The notes under the pieces are model-generated. The model worked only from the letters and a program-made list of their open reading frames with translations. It made no database searches and was not told the DNA's origin. A stretch of DNA of 64,000 bases from SKVR01 sp964491395 (GTDB lineage Bacteria; Bacteroidota; Bacteroidia; Bacteroidales; UBA7960). Within the stretch, counting starts at the first letter, position 1, and each line of letters begins with the position of its first letter. Location of the stretch: contig CAZBGI010000006.1 in the NCBI GenBank assembly GCA_964491395.1, forward strand, positions 24,640 through 88,639. The letters run 5' to 3'. Shown here in pieces: positions 52,705 to 60,755 of this stretch. Both the position numbers and the translations under genes were made by a program.

Positions 52705-52764
52705 TGGTTAAATTTTATTACCAAAACAGGATATAAATACTTTGTAATCAACATTATAAACAAT

Positions 52765-53244
52765 ATGAACATGAATCAAAAAGCAAAAAAGGAAAGCATC
52801 TGGATCAAAACCCGCCCTCTTCAGGTTGCCATTTTAGTTATAGCAGTTGCTGTAGGTAGCGTAATGATCTTTAACAATGGGCAGGCCAACTCTGGTTCAG
52901 AGCGTGCCGAAACTGTTTCTTCAGAAAACAGCAAGGTCATTGAGGTTACGGATGCCATTTTTGATGAAACCATCGCGGAAGGCGTTACGCTTGTAGATTT
53001 CTGGGCTGTTTGGTGCCCTCCCTGCCGTATTCAGAATCCTATCATTGAAGAGGTTGCACTCTCCATTGGCGAAAAGGCCAAAATTGCCAAACTGGATGTT
53101 GATCACAATCCCCGCACTGCCAGTGCGAATCAGGTGAAGAATATCCCCACGCTGATCCTCTACAAAGATGGTGAACCAGTACAACGCTTTGTGGGTGTAC
53201 AGGAGAAAGAAACTTTGCTGACTGCTATCAACAGTCACTTATAA
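52765..53244 (+). CDS. Membrane-anchored thioredoxin-like protein
   Basis: 159 residues from the ATG at 52765. The N-terminus is basic and followed by one membrane helix (about 19-36), then a linker and a thioredoxin domain (about 58-157) facing the periplasm. The active site is WCPPC (C84, C87), with the cis-proline in KNIPTLIL. WCPPC is more typical of periplasmic thioredoxin-like oxidoreductases than of cytosolic thioredoxin. It is the first gene of an operon with a classical thioredoxin and a DUF6132 membrane protein. Confidence 0.88.
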   Translation: MNMNQKAKKESIWIKTRPLQVAILVIAVAVGSVMIFNNGQANSGSERAETVSSENSKVIEVTDAIFDETIAEGVTLVDFWAVWCPPCRIQNPIIEEVALSIGEKAKIAKLDVDHNPRTASANQVKNIPTLILYKDGEPVQRFVGVQEKETLLTAINSHL

Positions 53245-53309
53245 AAAGTAATCAATCAATTTTTACATAATCAAGCCTTACCAGGCTTAATCCAGATTAA
53301 ATTACAGAT

Positions 53310-53663
53310 ATGGAACATTTAACAAAAGAAACTTTTAAATCAAAGGTATTTGATTTTGAAACCAATAAAGAATGGAAATTTGAAGGAGACAAACCCTGCA
53401 TTATCGACTTTTATGCAGACTGGTGTGGACCCTGTAAGATGGTTGCTCCCGTTTTGGAAGAGTTGTCCAAAGAGTACGAAGGCAAGGTTGATATCTATAA
53501 GGTAGATACCGAGGCGGAAACAGAGCTGAGCCAGATTTTTGGTATCAGGAGTATTCCTTCCATCTTGTTTGTACCCAAAGATGCTCAGCCCCAGATGGCT
53601 GCCGGAGCTCTTCCGAAAAATGCCTTTGAAAAGGCCATTGAGGATGTATTGGGCGTGAAATAA
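53310..53663 (+). CDS. trxA: Thioredoxin
   Basis: 117 residues, no signal peptide, one thioredoxin fold. The active site is WCGPC (C39, C42) in FYADWCGPCKM; D34 and the cis-proline in RSIPSILF are in their usual places. It reduces disulfides in cytosolic proteins. It lies 65 bp after the membrane-anchored thioredoxin gene and 44 bp before the DUF6132 gene, so the three are probably co-transcribed. Several trxA copies are common in this phylum, so it need not be the main thioredoxin. Confidence 0.92.
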   Translation: MEHLTKETFKSKVFDFETNKEWKFEGDKPCIIDFYADWCGPCKMVAPVLEELSKEYEGKVDIYKVDTEAETELSQIFGIRSIPSILFVPKDAQPQMAAGALPKNAFEKAIEDVLGVK

Positions 53664-53707
53664 GGAGTATTTTTCTTTGATATTTTACGAAATAAAAGGA
53701 ATTTTTT

Positions 53708-53983
53708 ATGAGTCAATCTTTCAAAACTGCACGAAATAAATCCAAAGGCAACGTTTCCCGAAAACTATATCTATGGATTATCGGAGGTTTTACACTTCTT
53801 GGAGTAGCCGGTGGATATACCTATTATGCGCTGGTGGGCTGCAATATTGAAGGTGGTGGCTGCCTTATTCAATCCAATCCCTATCTTTCAATGATCTGGG
53901 GTGGAGCGATGGGCTATCTTTTGCCTGATATGGTGCTCAAACCTCGTGAGGATGCTGAGGTAGTAAGGGAAGAAAATTCCTGA
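53708..53983 (+). CDS. DUF6132 small membrane protein
   Basis: 91 residues. Two hydrophobic helices (about 22-43 and 59-77) flank a short loop with the family signature GCNIEGGGCLIQSNP, containing C45 and C52. The family is small, membrane-bound and of unknown function. Two conserved cysteines in a membrane protein encoded next to two thioredoxins suggest a thiol-transfer role, which is an inference. A long hairpin terminator follows. Confidence 0.8.
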   Translation: MSQSFKTARNKSKGNVSRKLYLWIIGGFTLLGVAGGYTYYALVGCNIEGGGCLIQSNPYLSMIWGGAMGYLLPDMVLKPREDAEVVREENS

Positions 53984-54014
53984 AAAGGAAATTTTCTTCC
54001 CTTGAATAACAGAG

Positions 54015-54070
54015 GGGTGCATAATCCTTACCAACACATGGGTGCTGGTAAGGGTAATGCACCTTTTTTT
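54015..54070 (+). terminator. Long hairpin terminator of the thioredoxin operon
   Basis: An imperfect stem of about 22 pairs, GGTGCATAATCCTTACCA opposite TGGTAAGGGTAATGCACC, followed by seven T. A second inverted repeat (53967-54001) overlaps the DUF6132 stop codon. Confidence 0.85.
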
Positions 54071-54135
54071 ACGGGGTAAAAGCAAAGTTGTATGATACCG
54101 GTTTCTCCCGGCAGCCGGGAAGGTTTTGATTATCT

Positions 54136-55218
54136 TTATTTAGGGGCGGTTTTCAGCAGATAAAAGCCCAGAGCGGCATACACTATATTGGGTATCCAAA
54201 CCGCAATTATGGCCGGTAAATTGCCATTGGTGGCAAAAGTAGTGGATACCTGCATGAAAAGAATAAACGTAAAACTCAGCAGCAATCCCATTCCCAGGTG
54301 CAAGCCAACTCCTCCTCTTACTTTTCTGCTGGAAAGAGAAACACCTATTAATGTAAGCACCAGCGTGGCAAATGGAAACGCTATACGACGGTGCTTCTCC
54401 ACAAGATAGAATCTGATGTTCTCCGATCCTTTTAACCTTTCATTTTCAATGAAATCTCCAAGTTCTCTGAAATTCATGGTCTCCATCTCTTTCAGATTCT
54501 GAATAAAATCCTCAGGACGCAGGTTTATCATGGTATCTTTTCGCGAGCCCCACGAAAGATTTTCCTGCAGACCGTCTACCTCCCGCATATAGTAATTGCG
54601 CAATCTCCATGTACTGGTGCTGTCAATCCATTGGGCTCTTTCTGCCAGGAGTTTAAAATGGAGTTCGTCATCTGTGATTTTTTCCAGGGCAAACTTATAG
54701 CCCATACCTATTCGTTCATTGAAGGACTCCAGATATACAAACTCTCCCGGGCGAATTTGCAAATGAATATTTCGTTCCCGGAATTGTTTCTGGCTGCGAA
54801 CATACGTGTTTTCGAACTCAATTCTTTTCCGGTTTGCATTGGGAATCATTACATTGGAAAGATAAATCGAGAGAAAGGCCAGGAAAACCGCAGATATAAA
54901 ATAAGGTAGCAATAACCGTTGGAAGCTGATGCCCGAACTAAGCATGGCCACGATTTCGGTGTTAAAGGCCAGTCGGGATGTGAAATATATAACGGCTATA
55001 AAGGTAAACAGCGGGCTGAAAAGATTAATGAAATAGGGGATGAAATTGAGATAATATACAAAGAGTATTTGATTGAGCGGGGCTTTGTTCTCAATAAAAT
55101 TATCAATCTTTTCGGAGAGATCAAATATAATAACAATCAGTATAATGAGGGTAATGGCATAGAAAAATGTGCCAAGAAATTTTCGGATAATGTACCAGTC
55201 TAGTTTGTTTAATCCCAT
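54136..55218 (-). CDS. LptF/LptG-family lipopolysaccharide export permease
   Basis: 360 residues with six membrane helices, three at each end around a periplasmic beta-jellyroll domain (about 130-260). The opening LDWYIIRKFLGTFFYAI and the FRELGDFIENERLKG segment match the YjgP/YjgQ family. With LptB it extracts LPS from the inner membrane. Only one copy is in the window; the partner subunit and LptB must be elsewhere. The -7 box is at 55234-55241. Confidence 0.9.
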   Translation of the reverse strand: MGLNKLDWYIIRKFLGTFFYAITLIILIVIIFDLSEKIDNFIENKAPLNQILFVYYLNFIPYFINLFSPLFTFIAVIYFTSRLAFNTEIVAMLSSGISFQRLLLPYFISAVFLAFLSIYLSNVMIPNANRKRIEFENTYVRSQKQFRERNIHLQIRPGEFVYLESFNERIGMGYKFALEKITDDELHFKLLAERAQWIDSTSTWRLRNYYMREVDGLQENLSWGSRKDTMINLRPEDFIQNLKEMETMNFRELGDFIENERLKGSENIRFYLVEKHRRIAFPFATLVLTLIGVSLSSRKVRGGVGLHLGMGLLLSFTFILFMQVSTTFATNGNLPAIIAVWIPNIVYAALGFYLLKTAPK

Positions 55219-55233
55219 AGTTGATTAAAAACG

Positions 55234-55241
55234 CAAAGTTA
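55234..55241 (-). promoter_or_regulatory. -7 box of the LptF/G gene
   Basis: TAACTTTG on the minus strand, matching TAnnTTTG, 16 bp before the ATG. Confidence 0.4.
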
Positions 55242-55308
55242 ATTCTTTTATTCTTTGGTCATGTAAGATGCTTTCCGTCACAGTGATTGGATGAAGCGAA
55301 GGCAATGG

Positions 55309-56439
55309 TTATAATCTTCTTGATAATTTGGGAATCATTTGATTCTTCCAGTCGGCAAAAGTGTTATCCTCAATATGTCTGGCTGCTTCATCTACAAGCC
55401 ACAGGTAAAATGCCAGATTGTGCATGGTTCCAATCATAGGGCCAAGCATTTCGTTGGAGGTGTATAAATGGCGCAGGTATGCCTTGGTGTACATGCTGTC
55501 TACAAACGTATTATTATGCGCATCAATGGGGGAGAAGTCTTCAATCCATTTTCTGTTGCGCATATTAATAATTCCTTCGCTGGTAAACAGCATACCGTTT
55601 CGGGCATTTCGGGTGGGCATTACGCAATCAAACATATCTACTCCCAGGGCAATGCTTTCAAGGATATTGGCGGGAGTGCCAACACCCATCAGGTAGCGGG
55701 GTTTGTCCTGAGGTAGAATTCCGCAAACCATTTCAGTCATTTCATACATCATTTCGGCGGGTTCCCCCACCGATAAGCCACCGATAGCGTTGCCTTCCCT
55801 GTTGCAGGAAGCCACATATTCGGCGGATTGCTTTCGCAGTTCAGGATAGGTACTCCCTTGTACAATCGGGAATAAACTCTGGCGGTACCCGTATAAATCG
55901 GGTGTATTGTCAAAATGCTCACAGCAACGTTTGAGCCATCGGTGGGTAAGATGCATGGAGTTTTGGGCATAATCAAACTCGCAGGGGTAAGGAGTGCACT
56001 CGTCGAAAGCCATGATAATATCCCCCCCGATAATTCTCTGTATGTTCATAACTATTTCCGGGCTAAAGGTATGCCTGGAACCATCTATATGAGATTGAAA
56101 AACAACCCCTTCCTCCCTGAGTTTTCTGCGGTGGGCCAGAGAGTAAACCTGGTATCCTCCGCTGTCGGTAAGTATGGGTTTATTCCAGGCGTTAAACTTG
56201 TGCAACCCTCCGGCTTTTTTTAATATTTCCGTGCCCGGCCTGAGATACAAATGATAAGTATTGCCCAAAATAATGCGTGCATTGACTTGTTCGTGGAGAT
56301 CTTTGTTATGAATAGCTTTTACGGTTCCTGCAGTTCCGACGGGCATAAAAACAGGGGTTTTTATGGCCCCGTGATCTGTAATAATTGTTCCGGTACGGGC
56401 ATTGCTGCCCGAATCATTATGATGAATTGTAAATTGCAT
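55309..56439 (-). CDS. tgt: Queuine tRNA-ribosyltransferase without the usual zinc cysteines
   Basis: 376 residues, normal Tgt length. It exchanges guanine 34 of GUN-anticodon tRNAs for preQ1. The catalytic aspartates are present: D92 in LTDSGGYQVYSL and D271 in FDCVMPTRNARNG; MAFDECTPYP is the base-pocket segment. The zinc site normally reads PIDPxCxCxxC followed by a histidine. Here the stretch after PID (304-306) is AHNNTFVD, giving N309, T311 and D314 in place of the three cysteines, while H340 in MHNLAFY remains. The loss may be lineage-wide and the fold may be stable without zinc. Confidence 0.93.
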   Translation of the reverse strand: MQFTIHHNDSGSNARTGTIITDHGAIKTPVFMPVGTAGTVKAIHNKDLHEQVNARIILGNTYHLYLRPGTEILKKAGGLHKFNAWNKPILTDSGGYQVYSLAHRRKLREEGVVFQSHIDGSRHTFSPEIVMNIQRIIGGDIIMAFDECTPYPCEFDYAQNSMHLTHRWLKRCCEHFDNTPDLYGYRQSLFPIVQGSTYPELRKQSAEYVASCNREGNAIGGLSVGEPAEMMYEMTEMVCGILPQDKPRYLMGVGTPANILESIALGVDMFDCVMPTRNARNGMLFTSEGIINMRNRKWIEDFSPIDAHNNTFVDSMYTKAYLRHLYTSNEMLGPMIGTMHNLAFYLWLVDEAARHIEDNTFADWKNQMIPKLSRRL

Positions 56440-56461
56440 TAATGCGTGGTTAAAAATTTTT

Positions 56462-56469
56462 CAAAGATA
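56462..56469 (-). promoter_or_regulatory. -7 box of tgt
   Basis: TATCTTTG on the minus strand, matching TAnnTTTG, 23 bp before the tgt ATG; divergent from the box at 56492. Confidence 0.5.
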
Positions 56470-56491
56470 ACTGTTATTACCTTAGAATAGG

Positions 56492-56499
56492 TAATTTTG
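56492..56499 (+). promoter_or_regulatory. -7 box of the glycosyltransferase-sigma operon
   Basis: TAATTTTG matching TAnnTTTG, 29 bp before the ATG at 56528. Confidence 0.5.
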
Positions 56500-56527
56500 C
56501 ACCTTTCTTATTTGACGCTATAATTGT

Positions 56528-57679
56528 ATGAGATTTACCGAAAACTTTTTCCTGACGCCAGAAGGCATTTTCATGCTTTTGTTTGTGGCTGCAGCTTTGA
56601 TTCAGCTTTTTTATTACTGGTTTTATATGGCCCGCGTGGCTTTTATGAAAATTAATCAGGAGATTCCGCAGGCAAAAGATCTGCCGCCCGTATCGGTCAT
56701 CATTTGTGCCAGGAATGAATACGAAAATCTGAAATCCAACCTGCCCCTCATCCTGGAGCAGGATTATCCGAATTTTGAGGTTATTCTTGTTAATGATTTT
56801 TCGCAGGATGACAGCTATTTTCTCATCAAATCACTGGAGGAGAAATATGCACATTTTAAGGTCATTCATTTGAGGGAGAATGTCAATTTCTTTGAGGGCA
56901 AAAAGCTGGCACTGGCAGTGGGTATAAAATCATCCACGCATGAACATATTCTGCTTACTGACGCCGATTGCAAACCTAAGGGAAAGAACTGGATCACAAC
57001 CATGAGCGCCAAATTTGATGATCAAAAGTCACTTGTATTGGGTTATGGAGCCTATGAAAGCCGGCCGGGGCTGTTGAATAAATTAATACGATTCGATACT
57101 GTTAGTATTGCCATGCAATACATGGGATTTGCCCGGGCGGGAAGTCCTTATATGGGAGTAGGGCGTAATCTTGCTTACCGCAAATCCTTGTTTTTTCAAT
57201 CGGGAGGATTTGCCTCGCATTATAAAATCAAATCCGGAGATGATGATTTGTTCGTGAATAAAGTAGCCAACCAAAGAAATACGGCCGTATGCCTGCATCC
57301 CGGCAGTATTACCTATTCTGCTCCCAAATCTGATTTCGTGTCATGGTTTAAACAAAAAAAACGACATTTGTCAACGGGAATACACTATAAGTTTGCCCAT
57401 AAGTTTAAACTGGGTCTGTTAGCCTTATCGGGTTATTTGTTTTACCTGGGTCTTGTTTTGTTTTTGTTTTTCTTTCAATCCTATTTACCTTTATTGTGGG
57501 TTGCCGGTTTTTTTGCTTTAAGGACGATTTCTCTTGTTTTACTGCATTATTATGCCGGCAAAAGGTTTTTAGAACGAAAATTATTTTTATATTCGCCAAT
57601 ATTTGATTTGTTTTTGGTTTTTTTAAACCCCGTTTTTGCAATCGCTAATCTGTTTTACAGGAAAAATAAATGGAAGTAA
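56528..57679 (+). CDS. Membrane-bound family 2 glycosyltransferase
   Basis: 383 residues. One membrane helix (about 12-38) precedes a GT-A domain with VSVIICARNEYENL at 55-68 and the metal-binding D145/D147 in LTDADCKP. A QxxRW-like segment is represented by WFKQKKRHLSTG near 275-286. Three hydrophobic helices end the protein. It probably adds sugars to a lipid or glycan at the inner membrane. Its last ten bases overlap the start of the ECF sigma gene. Confidence 0.87.
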   Translation: MRFTENFFLTPEGIFMLLFVAAALIQLFYYWFYMARVAFMKINQEIPQAKDLPPVSVIICARNEYENLKSNLPLILEQDYPNFEVILVNDFSQDDSYFLIKSLEEKYAHFKVIHLRENVNFFEGKKLALAVGIKSSTHEHILLTDADCKPKGKNWITTMSAKFDDQKSLVLGYGAYESRPGLLNKLIRFDTVSIAMQYMGFARAGSPYMGVGRNLAYRKSLFFQSGGFASHYKIKSGDDDLFVNKVANQRNTAVCLHPGSITYSAPKSDFVSWFKQKKRHLSTGIHYKFAHKFKLGLLALSGYLFYLGLVLFLFFFQSYLPLLWVAGFFALRTISLVLLHYYAGKRFLERKLFLYSPIFDLFLVFLNPVFAIANLFYRKNKWK

Positions 57680-58275
57680 ACCCCAATCTTACTGAAAAAG
57701 CACAACGAGATTACGAATTGGTCAGGTTAGCCGTTGATAAAGGGGACCAAATGGCATTTACTGAACTCATGGGGCTGTACCGCGATACCATTTATTTTAT
57801 GTTGGTAAAAATGACGGGTAATGTGGATGATGCAGAGGATCTTACCCTGGAAGCCTTTGGGAAAGCATTTAAGAACCTGGCCCAATATACCCCCGATTAT
57901 GCCTTTAGCACCTGGCTGTTTAAAATTGCTTCCAACAATTGTATTGATTTTATGCGCAAGAAGAAGAAGAATGTTCTTGCCAATGAAAATTATGAAGATA
58001 TCAGCGAATCCTATCATGCTCAGAAGATGACTTCCCAGGGACTTGATCCTGAAGAAAACCTTATCAAATCTCAGAAAATTCAACTCATGCGGCAACTGGT
58101 GCAAAAACTCAAACCCCGCTACAAAAGGCTTATTGAATTGCGGTATTTCGAGGAGTATTCCTATGAGGAAATTTGCATGGAACTTGATCTTCCTTTGGGG
58201 ACAGTGAAAGCTCAATTGTTCCGGGCCAGGGAATTTCTCTTTAATATTCTCAAAGATTCTCAGGAAAGATTTTGA
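57670..58275 (+). CDS. ECF-type RNA polymerase sigma factor
   Basis: 201 residues. Region 2 lies at about 25-95 (AFTELMGLYRDTIYFMLVKM, DAEDLTLEAFGKAFKNL, FSTWLFKIASNNCIDFMRK) and region 4 at about 145-195 (RLIELRYFEEYSYEEICMEL, GTVKAQLFRARE). It recruits RNA polymerase to particular promoters. The ATG lies inside the last codons of the glycosyltransferase gene, so the two are translationally coupled. No anti-sigma gene is adjacent. A terminator follows immediately. Confidence 0.92.
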   Translation: MEVNPNLTEKAQRDYELVRLAVDKGDQMAFTELMGLYRDTIYFMLVKMTGNVDDAEDLTLEAFGKAFKNLAQYTPDYAFSTWLFKIASNNCIDFMRKKKKNVLANENYEDISESYHAQKMTSQGLDPEENLIKSQKIQLMRQLVQKLKPRYKRLIELRYFEEYSYEEICMELDLPLGTVKAQLFRAREFLFNILKDSQERF

Positions 58276-58300
58276 AACAGGTATTTTTGCCTGTTTTTTT
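58275..58300 (+). terminator. Terminator of the sigma factor gene
   Basis: AAACAGG (58275-58281) pairs with CCTGTTT (58290-58296), then further T. It begins at the last base of the sigma factor stop codon. Confidence 0.8.
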
Positions 58301-58478
58301 ATTCCTTGCTTGGTTGCCATGAAGAATCCTCCCGGAATGCCTCTTGTATGGTCACCTTTATTCCTTCTCTTTTTTTCTTTTGTCTGATATTCTTGAGCAG
58401 GTTGTTGATAACTCCTGAACAGCCCGTTTTATCCTGTAAAAAGTTGGTTGAATCGCCCTGAATGAGGGATGCAGGCAT
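58299..58478 (-). CDS. Possible small ORF or gene remnant, 59 residues
   Basis: A minus-strand frame from the ATG at 58478 to a TAA at 58299-58301 codes for 59 residues, beginning MPASLIQGDS and ending SSWQPSKE, with balanced composition. The frame stays open about 22 codons upstream of the ATG without another ATG. No ribosome-binding site or promoter box was seen. It may be the remains of a longer gene or a chance frame. I do not recognise it. Confidence 0.25.
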   Translation of the reverse strand: MPASLIQGDSTNFLQDKTGCSGVINNLLKNIRQKKKREGIKVTIQEAFREDSSWQPSKE

Positions 58479-58550
58479 ATAGGAAGCCAGTAGTATTGCT
58501 GAAATATTGTAGGTGAAAACACCTGTTTTTGTCGATTTTCAGTATAGGTA

Positions 58551-58581
58551 TTTGTACCTAAATCATTAATGCGTAATTTTG
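58551..58581 (+). promoter_or_regulatory. Promoter of the small secreted protein gene at 58650
   Basis: TTTG (58551-58554), a 19-base spacer and TAATTTTG (58574-58581). This is an exact match to the Bacteroidota primary sigma consensus and spacing, 68 bp before the GTG start. Confidence 0.75.
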
Positions 58582-58649
58582 CCCTGTCGTTTTGAAAACG
58601 TTCTCATAAACATTTACTGAAAAACAGCAATCATATCTTTAAACAAATA

Positions 58650-59174
58650 GTGAAAACACGAATCCACAAAAAAGCTCTTATCTTCTTTATGTTGATATTA
58701 CTGGCCGGATGGGTGAATGCCTCCGGTGTATATCTTGAGGTTTCGGGATGGGTCAGGAAGGATGGTGAGTCCGTGAGGCATGCTCTTATTACGGTATGGG
58801 AAGGAGATTCCCAAATCGGGGAGATAAAAAGTAACCGGCTGGGTAATTTTTATCTGCAATTGCCAACAAGTAGTGAATACACCCTGGTTGTATCTGCTGA
58901 AGGAGCGATGGATAAAAACATTGTTTTAAATACCGTTACAGAAGTTTCACTGAAAGCAGATAAGGATTATTTTATTGAATTTGTTGTTGATGTGTATGAT
59001 GCTGAAAATAGCCCTGAGTCAGTGTTTCTGAAACATCAATTTGTTTACGACCCTTTGCATGATGATTTTATGTATTTACAGCCCAATGTGTCGGAGCATT
59101 TAAAGAATGAGAATGAAGAAAGAGTATCCTTTGGAAACATCGGATGCTGTGAAAGGGATGAAATAGTTTCATGA
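58650..59174 (+). CDS. Secreted protein with carboxypeptidase-regulatory-like domain
   Basis: 174 residues starting with GTG at 58650. Residues 1-25 are a signal peptide (hydrophobic core LIFFMLILLAGW, cleavage near VNASG). The region 28-110 resembles a carboxypeptidase-regulatory-like (transthyretin-type) beta sandwich: VSGWVRKDGESVRHALITVWEG, then SNRLGNFYLQLP and YTLVVSAEG. In Bacteroidota this domain is common at the start of surface proteins; here it is the whole protein plus a short tail with CC near residue 166. No enzyme motif. A terminator follows at 59197-59237. Confidence 0.72.
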   Translation: MKTRIHKKALIFFMLILLAGWVNASGVYLEVSGWVRKDGESVRHALITVWEGDSQIGEIKSNRLGNFYLQLPTSSEYTLVVSAEGAMDKNIVLNTVTEVSLKADKDYFIEFVVDVYDAENSPESVFLKHQFVYDPLHDDFMYLQPNVSEHLKNENEERVSFGNIGCCERDEIVS

Positions 59175-59196
59175 AAAAAATAGCAATCTGTAGGTG

Positions 59197-59237
59197 AGCG
59201 TCCTTGCGTAGTGATTACGGCTGGGGCGCTTTTTTTT
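59197..59237 (+). terminator. Terminator after the secreted protein gene
   Basis: AGCGTCC (59197-59203) pairs with GGGCGCT (59224-59230) including one G-U, followed by eight T. Confidence 0.75.
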
Positions 59238-59240
59238 ATT

Positions 59241-59248
59241 TATATTTG
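59241..59248 (+). promoter_or_regulatory. -7 box of the PepSY-type gene
   Basis: TATATTTG matching TAnnTTTG, 75 bp before the ATG at 59323 and directly after a terminator. Confidence 0.5.
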
Positions 59249-59322
59249 CAGTTGTTTTGGCTGCTGCTGAACATACCATAAATCCTGGGTCTGTTCTAAT
59301 CACAATAATTACAATAATAACT

Positions 59323-59877
59323 ATGAATATACGCAGAATAAACCGTGCCGTGCATCGCGATTTGGGTTATTTCTTTTTCGGGATGTGCATAATTTACGGA
59401 TTGTCGGGTATTGCCCTGAATCATCGTCATCACTGGAATCCTAATTTTATTATCAGACAGGAAGCATTCAAGGTTCAAATGCCCGCCGATGCTACTGGAG
59501 GACAAACCCTGGCCTTGAAAATTCTTGAACAGATCGATGAAGCCAATGGATACAAAACTCATCTGGAGAGTGGTGATAATATGCGAATCTTTATTGAAGG
59601 AGGTACGATAAATCTGAATACAAAAACAGGGGAGGGCAACCTGGAAACCATCAAAAAGCGACCTGTATTCAATCAGGTAAATTTTCTGCATTACAATACC
59701 CCCCGTAAATTATGGACCTGGTTTTCTGATTTTTTTGCTGCAGGGTTGATCATCCTGGCCATTACCGGTTTGTTTGTGCTTAAGGGCAAAAACGGTTTTG
59801 CCCGCAGAGGATGGTATTTTGTAGCTACCGGAATTCTAATCCCCGTATTATTGCTTTACTATTATCTTACAGTCTGA
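59323..59877 (+). CDS. PepSY-associated membrane protein
   Basis: 184 residues from the ATG at 59323; a longer frame from a TTG at 59257 lies over the promoter region and is rejected. The N-terminus INRAVHRDLGYFFFGM with GLSGIALNHRHHWNP is typical of PepSY-associated membrane proteins. A soluble middle segment (about 50-125) precedes NFLHYNTPRKLWTWFSDFFAAGLIILAITGLF and a final helix. Three to four membrane helices in all. Histidines at the membrane face could bind metal or haem. Members often accompany iron uptake, but no such gene is close. The EamA gene follows 13 bp downstream, probably in the same operon. Confidence 0.78.
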   Translation: MNIRRINRAVHRDLGYFFFGMCIIYGLSGIALNHRHHWNPNFIIRQEAFKVQMPADATGGQTLALKILEQIDEANGYKTHLESGDNMRIFIEGGTINLNTKTGEGNLETIKKRPVFNQVNFLHYNTPRKLWTWFSDFFAAGLIILAITGLFVLKGKNGFARRGWYFVATGILIPVLLLYYYLTV

Positions 59878-59890
59878 TGGAGAAACCCGG

Positions 59891-60751
59891 ATGTGGCTAC
59901 TGTTAGCATTTCTTACGGCATTTAGTGAGGCCCTTAAAGATGTTTTCAGCAAGTTTTCGCTGAAAAGCACCCATCCTTTTATGGTCGCTTTTGCCATGAG
60001 GTTGTTTGCCCTGCCCTTTTTAATTCCATTGCTTTGGTTCATTGAAATACCCGAAACAGGCAGATACTTTTGGATAGCACTTGTTACGGGAGGAATGCTG
60101 AACGTTTTTATCACAATCCTGTACCTGAAAGCCATTCAGCATTCCGACCTTTCTCTTACAGTGCCTATGGTGACTTTTACCCCTTTGTTTTTATTGGTGA
60201 CCTCCCCGCTCATTCTTGGAGAGATTCCCGATGCAAAAGGAATTGCAGGAGTATTGTGTATTGTTGCCGGTTCTTATTTTCTTCAATTCTCTTCGCGTAA
60301 AAAAGGAATTCTTGCTCCCTTTACTGCCTTATTTTCGGAAAAAGGACCTCGTTTGATGTTGCTGGTGGCATTGCTGTGGAGTATCACAGCCAATATTGAT
60401 AAAGTGGGAGTTCAGAACAGCTCTCCCCTTTTTTGGGTCATATCGGTGAGCATATTCTTGTTTGTTGGGATGATTCCTCTGGTACTCTGGAAAGCCCGCC
60501 ATCAGGTGTCGCATCTGAAGAATAATTTTTCAGTGATTTTCCCGGTAGGGCTTTTTACCGCACTCACTCTTATATTTCAAATGCATGCCATTGAACTTAC
60601 CCACGTGGCTTACGTTATAGCCATAAAACGTACCAGTGCATTGATCGTGGTTTTTTTCGGGGTAATATTCTTTAAAGAGAAAGGATTTGGAAACAGGGTC
60701 TTTGCCGTAATGCTCATGTTGCTGGGGGTAGCATTGATTAGTGTTTTCTGA
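59891..60751 (+). CDS. EamA/DMT-family transporter
   Basis: 286 residues with about ten membrane helices in two homologous halves. It differs clearly from the EamA protein at 22826-23719. It lies 13 bp after the PepSY-type gene in the same direction. Its stop is 4 bp from the stop of the converging rlmD gene. The substrate cannot be inferred. Confidence 0.83.
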   Translation: MWLLLAFLTAFSEALKDVFSKFSLKSTHPFMVAFAMRLFALPFLIPLLWFIEIPETGRYFWIALVTGGMLNVFITILYLKAIQHSDLSLTVPMVTFTPLFLLVTSPLILGEIPDAKGIAGVLCIVAGSYFLQFSSRKKGILAPFTALFSEKGPRLMLLVALLWSITANIDKVGVQNSSPLFWVISVSIFLFVGMIPLVLWKARHQVSHLKNNFSVIFPVGLFTALTLIFQMHAIELTHVAYVIAIKRTSALIVVFFGVIFFKEKGFGNRVFAVMLMLLGVALISVF

Positions 60752-60755
60752 ATTG

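Larger units (their letters stand above)
58276..58649. other. Intergenic region with terminator, possible remnant ORF and promoter
   Basis: 374 bp. It holds the sigma factor terminator (58275-58300), a minus-strand reading frame of 59 codons (58299-58478) listed separately, and a well-formed promoter for the next gene (58551-58581). Confidence 0.6.
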
